Shown: positions 45,091 to 55,034, numbered from the stretch's first letter. The stretch is 64,000 bases of DNA from Neobacillus nitrireducens (GCF_030915405.1 NZ_CP133262.1:4555001-4619000), one strand, 5' to 3'. Numbers and translations are program-made. Notes: generated by a model not told the origin, from the letters alone.

Positions 45091-46027
45091 ACGTGGTCTT
45101 TTTTGGTTTTCTATCATGTAAAAATAAAATCATTTTTCCAAATTTCGTTGCAAAAGGTAAGACGATAATAGAGGTGGCAACATTAAAAATGACACTTATA
45201 TGGGCTAATTGGACATTTTTTGTATCTGCAAGCAGGGAGGCATTGTCTGTAAGTGTTGGAATGAGCGGGATAAATAGCAATACACCAAAAACATTAAGCC
45301 AAACGTGGGCAAATGCTGCTAGTCTCGATTCTTTTCCGCCGCCAATAGAAGCAATTAGGGCGGTGATACATGTACCAATATTAGCACCAAGGACAATTGC
45401 GATACCCGCATCAAGTTGCAAGGAACCAGTTAATAGAAAGCTCATGGCAATTCCAGTCATTGCCGTGCTCGATTGGATAATGGCTGTCATGATTGTACCA
45501 GTTAACAGGCTTAAAAGAAGTTGATCATTAATGGAAAGAATAAAATTATTGATAAAATTCATCGAAGTTAACGGGACTGCCAGCATCTCGAATCCTTTCA
45601 TAGCCGCAAAAACTGAGGAGATTCCAAACAGCAGCATCCCAATACTTCTCGCTTTTTTATTTTTAAATAAAATAAGCAGGGCTCCACAAATTGCGAAAGG
45701 AACGAGGACTTTATCAATATTAAATGTAATTAATTCTGTTTTAAAAGTAGTTCCAATATTTGTGCCAAGTATAATTCCAATAGACTGCGGGAACGTCATT
45801 ATTCTTGCTGAAATTAATCCAATCGTAATTACCATTACTGCGGTACTGCTCTGCAGGAGTGCAGTGATGAATGTCCCTGTCAGCATCCCTTTTAGCGGAG
45901 TACTAGTCAATTTAATTAACCAACCCTTTAATTTATTTGCAGATAAATTAAACAGGGCAAATCTAATTATGGTCATCCCAAAAATAAATAATAAAATGCA
46001 AAGAACAAATAAAAGTATGTAAAGCAT
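45089..46027 (-). CDS. yqeW: Na/Pi cotransporter family protein YqeW
   Basis: A 312-residue membrane protein with eight to nine hydrophobic segments and two repeated transport motifs, LLQSSTAVMV (near 61) and IIQSSTAMTG (near 188), together with LGTNIGTT and LGANIGTC, the QSS-type signatures of NptA/SLC34-like sodium-phosphate transporters. There is no C-terminal PhoU-like domain, so it is the short form found as YqeW in B. subtilis. Start ATG 46027, with GAGGGGGG upstream. Confidence 0.87.
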   Translation of the reverse strand: MLYILLFVLCILLFIFGMTIIRFALFNLSANKLKGWLIKLTSTPLKGMLTGTFITALLQSSTAVMVITIGLISARIMTFPQSIGIILGTNIGTTFKTELITFNIDKVLVPFAICGALLILFKNKKARSIGMLLFGISSVFAAMKGFEMLAVPLTSMNFINNFILSINDQLLLSLLTGTIMTAIIQSSTAMTGIAMSFLLTGSLQLDAGIAIVLGANIGTCITALIASIGGGKESRLAAFAHVWLNVFGVLLFIPLIPTLTDNASLLADTKNVQLAHISVIFNVATSIIVLPFATKFGKMILFLHDRKPKKTT

Positions 46028-46160
46028 TATTTATAGACCCCCCTCGTTTCATTGTATGGTACGACGAAGAGGGACATGCCAGTTTTAAGGTAAATAAAGG
46101 CAAGTCATCGTTTGAATGAATAAAAAAATAAATTGCTTGGAATATCACTGTGAATTTCAG

Positions 46161-46189
46161 TTGACCTTGTATCAAGGTTATATTATAAT
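46161..46189 (+). promoter_or_regulatory. sigma-A promoter of rpsU
   Basis: TTGACC (46161-46166), 17 bases, TATAAT (46184-46189). A small palindrome ACCTTG-TAT-CAAGGT (46164-46178) overlaps the -35 and could bind a regulator. Confidence 0.75.
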
Positions 46190-46245
46190 TGCAAGGTACA
46201 TGGATTGAATGTTAGTGTGTTGTGTTTCGGAGGGAGGGAAAGAGA

Positions 46246-46419
46246 ATGTCTAAAACCGTCGTTCGTAAAAACGAATCGCTTGAAGATGCTCTTCGTCGCT
46301 TCAAACGTACAGTATCAAAAACTGGTACTTTGCAAGAGGCAAGAAAGCGCGAATTCTATGAAAAGCCAAGTGTAAAACGTAAGAAAAAGTCTGAAGCAGC
46401 TAGAAAACGTAAGTTTTAA
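46246..46419 (+). CDS. rpsU: 30S ribosomal protein S21
   Basis: A 57-residue very basic protein, [20 protein letters not shown] at the start and a lysine/arginine-rich tail (SEAARKRKF). Start ATG 46246, preceded by an unusually purine-rich site GGAGGGAGGG (46229-46238). Followed 15 bases later by yqeY. Confidence 0.96.
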   Translation: MSKTVVRKNESLEDALRRFKRTVSKTGTLQEARKREFYEKPSVKRKKKSEAARKRKF

Positions 46420-46434
46420 GAGAGGGTGTAATAC

Positions 46435-46881
46435 ATGAGTCTTCTCGAGCGTTTGAACAATGATATGAAACAAGCGATGAGAAACAAGGAAAAAGACAAA
46501 CTCTCAGTCATTCGGATGGTGAAAGCTTCTTTGCAAAATGAAGCTATTAAGCTCGGTACTAAAGAGCTTACTGAGGATGTTGAGTTAACAATCCTTTCTC
46601 GCGAAGTAAAACAACGCAAAGACTCCCTCCATGAATTTGGTAAAGCTGGTCGTGAAGACCTAGTTGATAAGTTGCGCACGGAGTTGGCTATTGTTGAATT
46701 GTATATGCCAAAACAGCTTTCTGAAGAGGAACTGGCAGAGGTTGTAAAAGAAACAATTTCTGAAGTCGGCGCAAAATCAAAAGCAGAAATGGGAAAAGTG
46801 ATGTCTGCCATTATACCTAAAGTAAAAGGTAAAGCAGATGGGGCACTTGTAAATAAACTTGTACAACAACACCTTTCATAG
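46435..46881 (+). CDS. yqeY: GatB/YqeY domain-containing protein
   Basis: A 148-residue protein made of the domain found at the C-terminus of GatB, the tRNA-dependent amidotransferase subunit. It begins [27 protein letters not shown] and ends with the helical [10 protein letters not shown]. Free-standing members may bind tRNA; the exact function is not known. Co-transcribed with rpsU. Confidence 0.92.
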   Translation: MSLLERLNNDMKQAMRNKEKDKLSVIRMVKASLQNEAIKLGTKELTEDVELTILSREVKQRKDSLHEFGKAGREDLVDKLRTELAIVELYMPKQLSEEELAEVVKETISEVGAKSKAEMGKVMSAIIPKVKGKADGALVNKLVQQHLS

Positions 46882-46892
46882 TATTCTGACGT

Positions 46893-46928
46893 AAAGACTG
46901 CAGGCCTTTGGCTTGTGGTCTTTTTATT
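46893..46928 (+). terminator. terminator after yqeY
   Basis: AAAGAC (46893-46898) pairs with GTCTTT (46918-46923); CA/TG and GCC/GGC pairs extend the interrupted stem; T-rich run after. Confidence 0.75.
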
Positions 46929-46935
46929 TTATAAA

Positions 46936-46961
46936 TGAAACTTAATTGATTTTCATACGTA
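46936..46961 (+). promoter_or_regulatory. sigma-W promoter of the nfeD-floA-yqfB operon
   Basis: TGAAAC (46936-46941), 16 bases, CGTA (46958-46961) is an exact match to the ECF sigma-W consensus. The orthologous yqeZ-floA-yqfB operon belongs to the sigma-W regulon in B. subtilis. Confidence 0.85.
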
Positions 46962-47002
46962 ATAATTATAGTCGAAGCTAAAGAACGAAAGGGGGCTCTC
47001 GA

Positions 47003-47635
47003 ATGACAGAATTTCTTACTGACCCGATTGTTGTAACCGTATTATTATCGATTGCGGGAATCGGTATCGTATTAGAGCTTTTCTCATCTAAATTCGGTGT
47101 GGCAGGGTTTATCGGTGTGTTTGCGCTCATTTTATTCTTTTATGGGCATTTTCAAGCAGGGCTTGCGGGTTATGGTACTTTATTATTATTTGTTGCAGGA
47201 TTACTCCTAATATTCCTTGAATTCTTTTTACCCGGGGCAATTTCCGGCACACTGGGTGTTGCTGCATTAATATTAAGTCTTTTTTTAGCAGGCGAAGATG
47301 CCATTCAAATCGGGGTTTCTATCTTAATCGCCATATTCTTATCCGTACTTGTATTTTTTATGATGATCAAGATTTTTGACAAAAAGCTTATTTTATTTAA
47401 TAAAATGGTTCTATTTGATTCAGCTAAAAAAGAAGATGGTTATGTATCCAATATTAATCGTATTGATTTGATGGGAAAAGAAGGGATTGCCCTCACCATT
47501 TTGCGACCAGCTGGAACTGTTATTATTAACAGTGAAAGAGTTGATGTAGTAAGCGAAGGCGGCTTTATTGAGCAGAATGCTGCCGTTAAAGTCATTAAAG
47601 TTGAAGGAGCACGCATTGTTGTTAGAGAGGTATAA
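47003..47635 (+). CDS. NfeD family membrane protein, short form without protease domain
   Basis: 210 residues: four transmembrane segments (about residues 8-140) and a C-terminal OB-fold (about 150-208, with GKEGIALTILRPAGTVIINSE). It occupies the place of B. subtilis yqeZ, whose product is about twice as long because of an N-terminal ClpP-like protease domain; that domain is absent here, and the upstream sequence is a sigma-W promoter and a terminator, not a remnant. NfeD proteins work with the flotillin-like protein encoded next, probably in membrane organisation under envelope stress. Confidence 0.85.
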   Translation: MTEFLTDPIVVTVLLSIAGIGIVLELFSSKFGVAGFIGVFALILFFYGHFQAGLAGYGTLLLFVAGLLLIFLEFFLPGAISGTLGVAALILSLFLAGEDAIQIGVSILIAIFLSVLVFFMMIKIFDKKLILFNKMVLFDSAKKEDGYVSNINRIDLMGKEGIALTILRPAGTVIINSERVDVVSEGGFIEQNAAVKVIKVEGARIVVREV

Positions 47636-47655
47636 GAAATGAAGGGGGTTAGAAA

Positions 47656-48648
47656 ATGATTGTAGGATCTGGTACCATTTTTATCATTGCAGTTGTAATT
47701 GTAGCTTTAATCTTATTAGGGATTTTATTATCCTTTGTACCTGTCATGTTGTGGATTTCTGCTCTAGCTGCAGGAGTCCGTATAAGTATCTTCACATTAG
47801 TTGGGATGAGACTTAGGAGGGTAACACCAAGCAGAGTGGTTAACCCACTTATAAAGGCCCATAAAGCTGGTTTAAACGTTACCACTAATCAACTGGAAAG
47901 TCATTACCTTGCCGGCGGTAATGTCGATAGAGTAGTTAATGCCCTAATTGCTGCACATCGGGCAAATATTGAATTATCGTTTGAACGTTGTGCAGCCATT
48001 GACTTAGCAGGGCGTGACGTTTTAGAAGCCGTCCAAATGAGTGTAAATCCAAAGGTGATTGAAACCCCATTTATTGCAGGTGTGGCTATGAATGGGATTG
48101 AAGTAAAGGCTAAAGCGAGAATAACGGTCCGTGCTAATATCGACCGTCTTGTCGGAGGTGCGGGTGAAGATACTGTTGTCGCTCGTGTAGGTGAAGGGGT
48201 CATATCGACGATTGGTTCCTCACTTGACCATAGTAAGGTACTCGAGAACCCTGAACTGATTTCGCAAACTGTCTTAGCCAAGGGATTAGATGCTGGTACC
48301 GCTTTTGAAATTCTATCGATTGATATTGCCGATGTCGATTTAGGTAGAAACATCGGTGCCGAGCTACAAACGGAGCAAGCGGAAGCCGATAAGAAAATTG
48401 CCCAAGCAAAAGCAGAAGAGCGTAGGGCTATGGCTGTCGCTACAGAGCAGGAAATGAAGGCAAAGGTACAGGAGATGAGAGCAAAGGTCGTGGAAGCAGA
48501 AGCTCAAGTACCGCTTGCAATGGCTGAAGCTCTTAAAACGGGGAATATTGGCGTTATGGACTATATGAACTTTAAAAATATTTCAGCGGATACTGAAATG
48601 AGAGGTTCAATTGGTAAGATAACGGGAGATAAAAAAGACGGACAATAA
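47656..48648 (+). CDS. floA: flotillin-like protein FloA
   Basis: A scaffold of bacterial functional membrane microdomains, 330 residues. One hydrophobic membrane segment (about 4-40), then an SPFH-like domain ([11 protein letters not shown] to about 240) and a C-terminal coiled coil rich in alanine, glutamate and lysine ([20 protein letters not shown] near 235). B. subtilis YqfA. Start ATG 47656 after GAAGGGGG. Induced with nfeD by the sigma-W promoter. Confidence 0.95.
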   Translation: MIVGSGTIFIIAVVIVALILLGILLSFVPVMLWISALAAGVRISIFTLVGMRLRRVTPSRVVNPLIKAHKAGLNVTTNQLESHYLAGGNVDRVVNALIAAHRANIELSFERCAAIDLAGRDVLEAVQMSVNPKVIETPFIAGVAMNGIEVKAKARITVRANIDRLVGGAGEDTVVARVGEGVISTIGSSLDHSKVLENPELISQTVLAKGLDAGTAFEILSIDIADVDLGRNIGAELQTEQAEADKKIAQAKAEERRAMAVATEQEMKAKVQEMRAKVVEAEAQVPLAMAEALKTGNIGVMDYMNFKNISADTEMRGSIGKITGDKKDGQ

Positions 48649-48681
48649 ACCCGCTTTGGGAAAATAAAGGGGTGGTGATTC

Positions 48682-49119
48682 TTGGAAACAGTAGTATTTA
48701 TGATTATCATCGGCATAGTTTCTGTTATCTTCCGAAGTGCAAAAGATAAGACAGGACAATCTAGAAATAAAACATTTTCAATGGAGACTTTTGAGGAATT
48801 TCGGACGCTAGTTAAAAAACAACTTAATCATGATGAAATTCCAACATCTAGCACCTTAAAATCAAAGAATATACCATTGGATCATCAAGAAAAGCTCGAA
48901 AATAAATACATGCAGTTGAAACAAGAGTCTGAGGTGAAACGGATTGGAATGTCCGTAGCCCAGCAAAGGATAGATAAAGTAGAAGTGAAGTCCGGGGCAG
49001 AGGAAGGAGAAATCGTTTCTCTTTATCCGGATGAAAAAACGCTCATTAATGGTATAGTTTGGTCAGAAATTCTGGGTGAGCCGCGTTCCAAAAAACCCTT
49101 TTTTGCAAGAAAAGGTTAG
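48682..49119 (+). CDS. yqfB: YqfB family protein
   Basis: A 145-residue protein with a short N-terminal hydrophobic segment (about 3-15) and a charged, mostly helical remainder. It is the third gene of the sigma-W operon, the place of B. subtilis yqfB. No recognised domain and no known function. Start TTG 48682 after AAAGGGGTGGTG. Confidence 0.7.
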   Translation: METVVFMIIIGIVSVIFRSAKDKTGQSRNKTFSMETFEEFRTLVKKQLNHDEIPTSSTLKSKNIPLDHQEKLENKYMQLKQESEVKRIGMSVAQQRIDKVEVKSGAEEGEIVSLYPDEKTLINGIVWSEILGEPRSKKPFFARKG

Positions 49120-49156
49120 ATGCAAATCAAGATAGCTAAATAGAAAAAGATGTGCT

Positions 49157-49206
49157 AGAACCTCCCTTCGTTTCATAAATATGAGATGAAAGGGGGTTCT
49201 TTTTTT
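49157..49206 (+). terminator. terminator of the floA operon containing the yqfC ribosome binding site
   Basis: AGAACCTCC (49157-49165) pairs with GGGGGTTCT (49192-49200, one G-U), and TTTCAT (49171-49176) with ATGAAA (49186-49191), followed by seven T. The AAAGGGGG needed to start yqfC at 49207 lies in the right arm. Confidence 0.8.
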
Positions 49207-49509
49207 ATGGCGAAAAAATGGGCCGGGCGGGTTCGTAACTGGATGGCTAATAAAATGGATCTTCCTCAAGATGTCATGATGGATTTACCCCGCATTACGA
49301 TGATTGGGCAAATCCATGTATATATAGAGAACCATCGAGGTTTACTTGTATTTACTGATAAAGAACTCCGACTGCTATTAAAGCAAGGGCAGTTATTAAT
49401 AAAAGGTAAATCGTTTGTCATTAAAACGATTTTACCTGAAGAAATTTTGCTGGAAGGGAAAATTGATCAGGTCATTTATATAAGTGATAATCCGGGAGGA
49501 GAAAAATGA
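49207..49509 (+). CDS. yqfC: sporulation protein YqfC
   Basis: A 100-residue protein that begins AKKWAGRVRNWMANKMDLP and contains LPRITMIGQIHVYIENHRG, as in the YqfC family (YabP-like fold). It is a sigma-E mother-cell gene in B. subtilis, needed for late forespore development. Start ATG 49207, directly after the T-run of a terminator; no separate ribosome binding site exists. Four-base overlap with yqfD. Confidence 0.85.
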   Translation: MAKKWAGRVRNWMANKMDLPQDVMMDLPRITMIGQIHVYIENHRGLLVFTDKELRLLLKQGQLLIKGKSFVIKTILPEEILLEGKIDQVIYISDNPGGEK

Positions 49510-50699
49510 ATAACCAGTGGATCGAATTTTTTTATGGCAGGGTAACTGTTAAAGTATCAGGAAAGGGTACAGAACGTTTTTTAAACGTTCTGACTAGGAA
49601 TGGTCTTCATATTTGGAATGTCAAACGGCATGGGACTGAAACGATTACATTTAAGATGAGGCTCACGGATGCCAAGAACATCAGGTATTATGCACGTAAA
49701 AGTGATTGCACCATAACCTTTTTACGAAAGAGCGGGGTGCCTTTTTTACTAAAGAGAGCCATTAAAAATAGTGGCTTTTTGGGAGGAGCAGGAATTTTCC
49801 TGCTGATCTTATTATTCCTATCCAATGTTATTTGGGGAATTGAAATAAAAGGGGCAAAACCAGCAACAGAGTATCAGATTCGCAAAGAATTGGACAAGAT
49901 GGGTGTGAAAATAGGGAAATTGCAATTTTTTGTAGATAATGTGGAAGGAATTCAAAGGAAACTGACTAATAATGTCGGTGAATTGACTTGGGTTGGAGTG
50001 GAATTAAAGGGGACAACCTTCCATTTTCAAGTGGTTGAAAAAAATGAGCCGCAAAAGCCAAAGCAATTATCACCGAGGAACCTAATCGCCAAAAAGAAAG
50101 CAATCATTGTCAATATGTATATTGAAAATGGCCAAAAAGTGGTCGATATTAATGATCATGTGGAACCGGGACAATTACTTGTTTCGGGTGCATTTGGACA
50201 AGAGGATAATCCAGAATTGGTTGCTGCCAAAGGAGAAGTATGGGGTGAAACTTGGTATAAAAGTCATGTGGAGCTTCCGTTAGTAACCAATTTTAAAGTT
50301 TTTAGCGGTAAAGAAAAAGTAAAGCATTTTATCTTACTTGGGAATTATGAATTCCCTGTGTGGGGCCTTGGTAAGCCGGAATTTAGTAACTATGAAACAG
50401 AAGAGAATGTGCACAAGATTCATTTCTTGAAGTGGGAATTGCCAATTTCATATCTCAATAAGACACTTCGAGAACGAGAAGAAGTCCAGCGTACCTATTC
50501 CAATAAAGACGCCCAAAAAATTGCGATTGAATTAGCAAAAAAACAAATAAAAGGACGCTTAGATGAAGATGCTATTATGAAAGATGAAAAAATTTTACAC
50601 AAAGCAATTAAGAATGGTAAAGTTATACTGGATATTCATTTTAAGGTAATTGAAAATATTGCAGTCGGACAACCGATTTCAGGGGAGACCAGTGAATGA
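49506..50699 (+). CDS. yqfD: sporulation protein YqfD
   Basis: A 397-residue membrane protein made with yqfC in the mother cell; both are required for efficient sporulation in B. subtilis. A transmembrane segment lies at about 92-114 (GFLGGAGIFLLILLFLSNVI), with the N-terminal part in the cytoplasm and a large external beta domain. The biochemical role is not known. Four-base overlaps with both yqfC and phoH. Confidence 0.9.
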   Translation: MNNQWIEFFYGRVTVKVSGKGTERFLNVLTRNGLHIWNVKRHGTETITFKMRLTDAKNIRYYARKSDCTITFLRKSGVPFLLKRAIKNSGFLGGAGIFLLILLFLSNVIWGIEIKGAKPATEYQIRKELDKMGVKIGKLQFFVDNVEGIQRKLTNNVGELTWVGVELKGTTFHFQVVEKNEPQKPKQLSPRNLIAKKKAIIVNMYIENGQKVVDINDHVEPGQLLVSGAFGQEDNPELVAAKGEVWGETWYKSHVELPLVTNFKVFSGKEKVKHFILLGNYEFPVWGLGKPEFSNYETEENVHKIHFLKWELPISYLNKTLREREEVQRTYSNKDAQKIAIELAKKQIKGRLDEDAIMKDEKILHKAIKNGKVILDIHFKVIENIAVGQPISGETSE

Positions 50700-51664
50700 C
50701 AGAAAAGTTAACTACCATAAATGTACAACTTGAAAATCCTGCAGAAGCAATTAGTTTGCTGGGGAATTCTGATTCCAATTTAAAAATAATTGAACAAGAG
50801 CTTGATGTTACGATCATTACTCGAGGTGAAGCTGTCAGTTTATCAGGTGACGAGGAAAACGTAAATCTGGCAGGACAAATCCTGAATAAATTAATGATTG
50901 TGATTCGAAAGGGAATAAATATTCGTCAAAGAGATGTCCTCTACGCGGTCCAAATGGCGAATGCCGGGACACTTGATTATTTTGTGAATTTGTATGATGA
51001 AGAAATCGGTAAAAATGTTAAAGGTAAAACCATTCGGATTAAGACACTTGGACAAAGAGAATATGTTACGGCCATAAAGAAGACAGATCTTGTATTTGGA
51101 ATTGGTCCTGCTGGGACAGGGAAAACTTATCTTGCCGTCGTCATGGCCGTGGGTGCTCTCAAAAACGGGCAAGTAAATAAAATCCTTTTAACAAGACCTG
51201 CTGTTGAGGCTGGTGAAAGTCTTGGCTTTCTTCCTGGTGATTTAAAAGAGAAGGTCGACCCTTATCTACGGCCGTTATATGATGCTCTGCATGATGTGCT
51301 TGGTGCTGAACATACGCAAAGGTTAATCGAGCGAGGAACGATTGAAATTGCCCCGCTTGCTTATATGCGAGGACGTACATTAGATGATGCTTTTGTAATA
51401 CTTGACGAGGCCCAAAATACTACACATGCCCAAATGAAAATGTTTTTGACAAGGCTTGGCTTTGGGTCCAAAATGGTCATTACGGGTGATCAAACACAGA
51501 TTGATTTGCCAAAAGGGGCTAAATCAGGCTTAATTGCAGCCGAAGGTATTTTGAAGAATGTAAAAGGTATTTCCTTTGTCTTTTTAGAAACAACTGACGT
51601 AGTTCGCCATCCACTTGTCGGCAGAATTATCGAGGCTTACGAGAACAAGCTTGAGCAGCAATAA
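50696..51664 (+). CDS. phoH: PhoH family P-loop ATPase
   Basis: 322 residues. A small N-terminal RNA-binding-like domain (about 1-90) precedes a RecA-fold ATPase with Walker A GPAGTGKTYLA (near 139) and Walker B VILDEAQN (near 239), and the GDQTQIDLP segment near 262. PhoH proteins are linked to RNA metabolism and to ybeY, which follows two genes later. Start ATG 50696 overlapping the end of yqfD. Confidence 0.92.
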   Translation: MTEKLTTINVQLENPAEAISLLGNSDSNLKIIEQELDVTIITRGEAVSLSGDEENVNLAGQILNKLMIVIRKGINIRQRDVLYAVQMANAGTLDYFVNLYDEEIGKNVKGKTIRIKTLGQREYVTAIKKTDLVFGIGPAGTGKTYLAVVMAVGALKNGQVNKILLTRPAVEAGESLGFLPGDLKEKVDPYLRPLYDALHDVLGAEHTQRLIERGTIEIAPLAYMRGRTLDDAFVILDEAQNTTHAQMKMFLTRLGFGSKMVITGDQTQIDLPKGAKSGLIAAEGILKNVKGISFVFLETTDVVRHPLVGRIIEAYENKLEQQ

Positions 51665-51675
51665 TGTAACTGTGA

Positions 51676-51706
51676 GGGTAAACCTATTGTGGTTTACCTC
51701 TTTTTC
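51676..51706 (+). terminator. terminator after phoH
   Basis: GGTAAACC (51677-51684) pairs with GGTTTACC (51691-51698), followed by a TCTTTTTC run. Confidence 0.85.
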
Positions 51707-51867
51707 ATTGGAAAGACATACTTCAAACAATCTTCTTTTAAAGAAAGGTGAAACTTGTTCGAAAAACTGTTATCATTTTACATAAAGCAGGAACAGTGAA
51801 AATATGACAATTTTTGAGAGATGACTTTTCATGAATCACTTAAAGGGCCGTGGTTGGAGGGATATAG

Positions 51868-54039
51868 TTGGGTAAACTACAGCAATACTTCATACGGATA
51901 CGTAAGCTGCTAGACATCACTTTTTTTCTAGTTCTATTTTTTATCATGCTAGGTACCGTATTATTTGCAGCAATGTATAGTAATGTAAAACCAGAAAAAT
52001 TGGATATAAGCTTGTTTTCTGTAGCAGAAAAAACAATTCGTTCCCCTGGGACAGTGGAGGATAAAAAAAGTACAGAAAATAAACGCAAGGATGCTCTCGA
52101 TCAAGTACAAGATGTATATGCCCTAAAAAAGGAATACACGCAAAATCGAGTGGATTTAATCAGCTCCATATTTCAAGCAGCTACTGAAGTGAATGATGAA
52201 ATAAATGAAGAAATTAAGAAGTTTGAAGAGCTGACTACAGAAGAAAAACCAGAAAAAAAGGAACCAAGTGATTCTGAAAAAATGACTAGGTTAAAGGCTA
52301 AATTAACACCGAATGTATCAAAAGGACTTTCTGATCGGGTCTTTATGGCGTTAGTCCAAGCTAGTAATGATGAATTATCGATTGCTAAGGATTTAACTGT
52401 TACGGCAATTAATAATGTTATGGCCCAGCGGATTTCTGCTGACGAAGTAGAGAATGCCAAAAAAAGAGTGGAGGAAGAATTAAAATATACCACCTTAAAT
52501 GATAATTTAAGAAATGGTGTCATTGAACTCGGCAGATATGCTGTGATTCAAAATGAATTTTATGATCCTAATGCGACAGAGGAACTCCGGCAGCAAGCAG
52601 TAGAGAGCGTGGAACCGGCAAAAATTCTTCAGGGTCAAATTCTAGTGGAAGAAGGAGAATTAATTAACCAAAATATATTTAGACAGTTAAAATTAGTTGG
52701 CCTCCTAAATAATGAGAGATCCTTTAAGCCCTTTATTGGGTTAATGGTGTTGATATCGATTATTTTATCTTCGATTTATTTTTATTTTTATCAAATAAAA
52801 TCCAATCCGGAAAAGAGACAGACAGACTTGCTGTTGTATGGTATTATTTTCATTCTATCAATCTGTATTATGAAAATAATCAGCATGCTGCAAATTTTTA
52901 CTTTTGCGGGAATTGGTTATCTTTACCCTGCAGCACTAGGGGCAATGTTAATTAAGATTTTGATTGATGAAAAGCTTGCTATTCTTATGTCAATTATTAT
53001 GGCAGTATGCGGCAGTATTTTATTTAACGAAGGAGTTACAGGAACACTTAACTTTTCAGAAGGAATTTATATTCTATTCAGTGCCTTAGCGGGAATTTTA
53101 TTCCTAAGTAACCAAAATCAGCGTTCGAAGATTTTGCAGGCAGGCTCTTTTGCAGCAATCGTAAACCTATTAACGATTTTAGCGTTAATGTATTTGCCCA
53201 ATGGACAATTTTCTGGGGTAGAATATGGATATTATTTAATCACTGCCCTTGTCTCAGGGATTGGGTCAGCTGTTTTAACCATTGGTTTACTGCCTTTCTT
53301 GGAGGCGAGTTTTGGGATCCTGTCAACGATGAGGCTGATTGAGCTTTCAAACCCAAACCATCCACTGTTACGTAAAATATTAATGGAAGCACCAGGTACC
53401 TATCATCATAGTGTAATGGTTGCTAATTTAGCGGAATCTGCATGCGAAGCAATTGGAGCAAATGGACTTTTAGCAAGAGTTGGGAGTTATTACCATGACA
53501 TTGGCAAGACACGTCGTCCGAATTTTTATATTGAGAACCAGATGCATCTTGAAAATCCCCATGATCGTCTGCCTCCGGAAAAAAGTGCCAGCATCATTAT
53601 TGCCCATGTCACAGATGGCTCTAATATTTTAAAGAAATACCATATGCCTAAAGAAATTATTGAGATTGCTGAACAACATCACGGAACAACCCTGCTAAAA
53701 TTCTTTTATCATAAGGCAATCCAGGGGGATACTGAAATAAAGGAAGCGGATTACCGCTATCCTGGTCCAAAGGCAAAAACAAAAGAGTCTGCTGTTGTTG
53801 GTATTGCAGATAGTGTCGAGGCAGCAGTTCGTTCATTATCCCAGCCTACGCCTGAAATAATCGAGTCATTAGTAAAAAAAATTGTGGCGGATCGGCTTCA
53901 AGATGGACAATTGAATGATTGTGATATCACAATGAGAGAAATTGAAACCGTATCTGAAGCTTTATGTGAGACCTTAACGGGGATTTTTCACTCCAGAATT
54001 GAATACCCGGAAATGATTAAGAAGGAGAAACATGCATGA
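51868..54039 (+). CDS. pgpH: cyclic-di-AMP phosphodiesterase PgpH (7TM-HD family)
   Basis: A membrane phosphodiesterase of 723 residues that degrades cyclic di-AMP. N-terminal transmembrane helix (about 18-40), a long extracytoplasmic 7TM-HDED domain (about 45-285), seven transmembrane helices (about 290-485), and a cytoplasmic HD domain (about 500-715) with [19 protein letters not shown] and the HDIGK catalytic motif. B. subtilis name yqfF. Start TTG 51868, with GGAGG at 51856-51860. Four-base overlap with ybeY. Confidence 0.93.
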   Translation: MGKLQQYFIRIRKLLDITFFLVLFFIMLGTVLFAAMYSNVKPEKLDISLFSVAEKTIRSPGTVEDKKSTENKRKDALDQVQDVYALKKEYTQNRVDLISSIFQAATEVNDEINEEIKKFEELTTEEKPEKKEPSDSEKMTRLKAKLTPNVSKGLSDRVFMALVQASNDELSIAKDLTVTAINNVMAQRISADEVENAKKRVEEELKYTTLNDNLRNGVIELGRYAVIQNEFYDPNATEELRQQAVESVEPAKILQGQILVEEGELINQNIFRQLKLVGLLNNERSFKPFIGLMVLISIILSSIYFYFYQIKSNPEKRQTDLLLYGIIFILSICIMKIISMLQIFTFAGIGYLYPAALGAMLIKILIDEKLAILMSIIMAVCGSILFNEGVTGTLNFSEGIYILFSALAGILFLSNQNQRSKILQAGSFAAIVNLLTILALMYLPNGQFSGVEYGYYLITALVSGIGSAVLTIGLLPFLEASFGILSTMRLIELSNPNHPLLRKILMEAPGTYHHSVMVANLAESACEAIGANGLLARVGSYYHDIGKTRRPNFYIENQMHLENPHDRLPPEKSASIIIAHVTDGSNILKKYHMPKEIIEIAEQHHGTTLLKFFYHKAIQGDTEIKEADYRYPGPKAKTKESAVVGIADSVEAAVRSLSQPTPEIIESLVKKIVADRLQDGQLNDCDITMREIETVSEALCETLTGIFHSRIEYPEMIKKEKHA

Positions 54040-54506
54040 CATTATTAATTGATTGTATCGACGAAACTGAAAAGCTGACTGAAGAACAAATGCTTGAAAT
54101 TGAAAGGGTAATCAACTTTGCGGCTAGGAAACAAATGGTTGAAGCGCATAGCGAAGTTTCCATTACATTTGTATCGAATGAAAGAATACAGGAAATTAAC
54201 CGAGAATACCGCGATAAAGACAAGCCTACGGATGTTATTTCGTTTGCTATGGAGGAACTAGGAGAAGGCGAGGTGGAGCTAATTGGGGCCGATATGCCTC
54301 GCGTCTTGGGTGATATTATTATCTCCATTCCTAAAGCAATTGAGCAGGCAGAAGAATATGGACATTCCTTTTTACGTGAACTTGGTTTTCTAGCAGTACA
54401 TGGCTTCCTTCATCTTCTTGGCTATGATCATATGACTGAAGAAGAAGAGAAAGAAATGTTCACACGGCAAAAGGAAATATTAGATGAGTATGGACTCAAA
54501 CGATAA
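54036..54506 (+). CDS. ybeY: rRNA maturation endoribonuclease YbeY
   Basis: A 156-residue single-zinc metalloprotein needed for 16S rRNA 3'-end maturation and ribosome quality control. The zinc motif [11 protein letters not shown] (H-x3-H-x4-DH) lies near residues 120-130. Overlaps pgpH by four bases and dgkA by 23 bases. Confidence 0.96.
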   Translation: MTLLIDCIDETEKLTEEQMLEIERVINFAARKQMVEAHSEVSITFVSNERIQEINREYRDKDKPTDVISFAMEELGEGEVELIGADMPRVLGDIIISIPKAIEQAEEYGHSFLRELGFLAVHGFLHLLGYDHMTEEEEKEMFTRQKEILDEYGLKR

Positions 54507-54867
54507 ACGACCGCAGCAGTCATGGCTGGGAACATTTTCAAATGCATTCGCGGGAATTCTGGTTGCCCTGAAGTCAGAGAAAAATATGAAGAGCCATTTA
54601 TTTTGCTCAATTATTGTTTTACTTGTTTCCTATTATTTTTCGATTACAAAAATGGAATGGATATTTATCCTAATTGCTATCGGAGGTATGTTTGCATTGG
54701 AATTAGTGAATACCGCAATCGAGAGAGTTGTTGATCTAGTTACCGTTGAGTATCATCCTTTAGCTAAACAGGCAAAGGATATGGCGGCTGGTGCGGTGTT
54801 GATCTATGCCGTTCTTTCGATTGCAATTGGGATATTTATCTTTTTTCCATACATACAAAGGTTTTAA
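54484..54867 (+). CDS. dgkA: undecaprenol / diacylglycerol kinase (DgkA family)
   Basis: A 127-residue membrane kinase with three helices; Bacillus members phosphorylate undecaprenol for cell-envelope lipid cycling. The family signature [16 protein letters not shown] (near 72-87) and the cytoplasmic amphipathic start [17 protein letters not shown] are present. Start ATG 54484; a second ATG at 54490 is possible. Overlap with ybeY suggests coupled translation. Confidence 0.9.
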   Translation: MSMDSNDKRPQQSWLGTFSNAFAGILVALKSEKNMKSHLFCSIIVLLVSYYFSITKMEWIFILIAIGGMFALELVNTAIERVVDLVTVEYHPLAKQAKDMAAGAVLIYAVLSIAIGIFIFFPYIQRF

Positions 54868-54991
54868 AAAAGTCAAGCTGAAAAAAGTTTATTCGCTGTC
54901 ATTTGAAATGAGTAACTGGATTCGGTAAAATAACTTATCAGCAAAATAAATAGACATGCTGATTTATGAGAAAATTCTAATTTTTTAATTT

Positions 54992-55034
54992 TTTTACCTC
55001 AACCTAATGATTTTCATACAATTTTGAGGTAAAA
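54992..55034 (+). promoter_or_regulatory. promoter within an inverted repeat, upstream of the cdd remnant and era
   Basis: TTTTACCTCA (54992-55001) and TGAGGTAAAA (55025-55034) are perfectly complementary with 23 bases between. The -35 TTTACC (54993-54998) lies in the left arm and the -10 TACAAT (55017-55022) in the centre, 18 bases apart; the right arm covers the predicted start site. This geometry is typical of a repressor operator. The -10 region also reads CATACAAT, similar to sigma-E. Confidence 0.55.

Noticed and set aside
45093..46022. Two long plus-strand frames (45093-45524 and 45531-46022)
   Set aside because: Both are mirror frames of the Na/Pi transporter gene on the minus strand, which has transport motifs and a good start.
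51745..51770. TGAAAC as part of an ECF sigma promoter for pgpH
   Set aside because: The spacing leads to TATC, not to CGTA or CGTC, so the -10 does not fit sigma-W or sigma-M.
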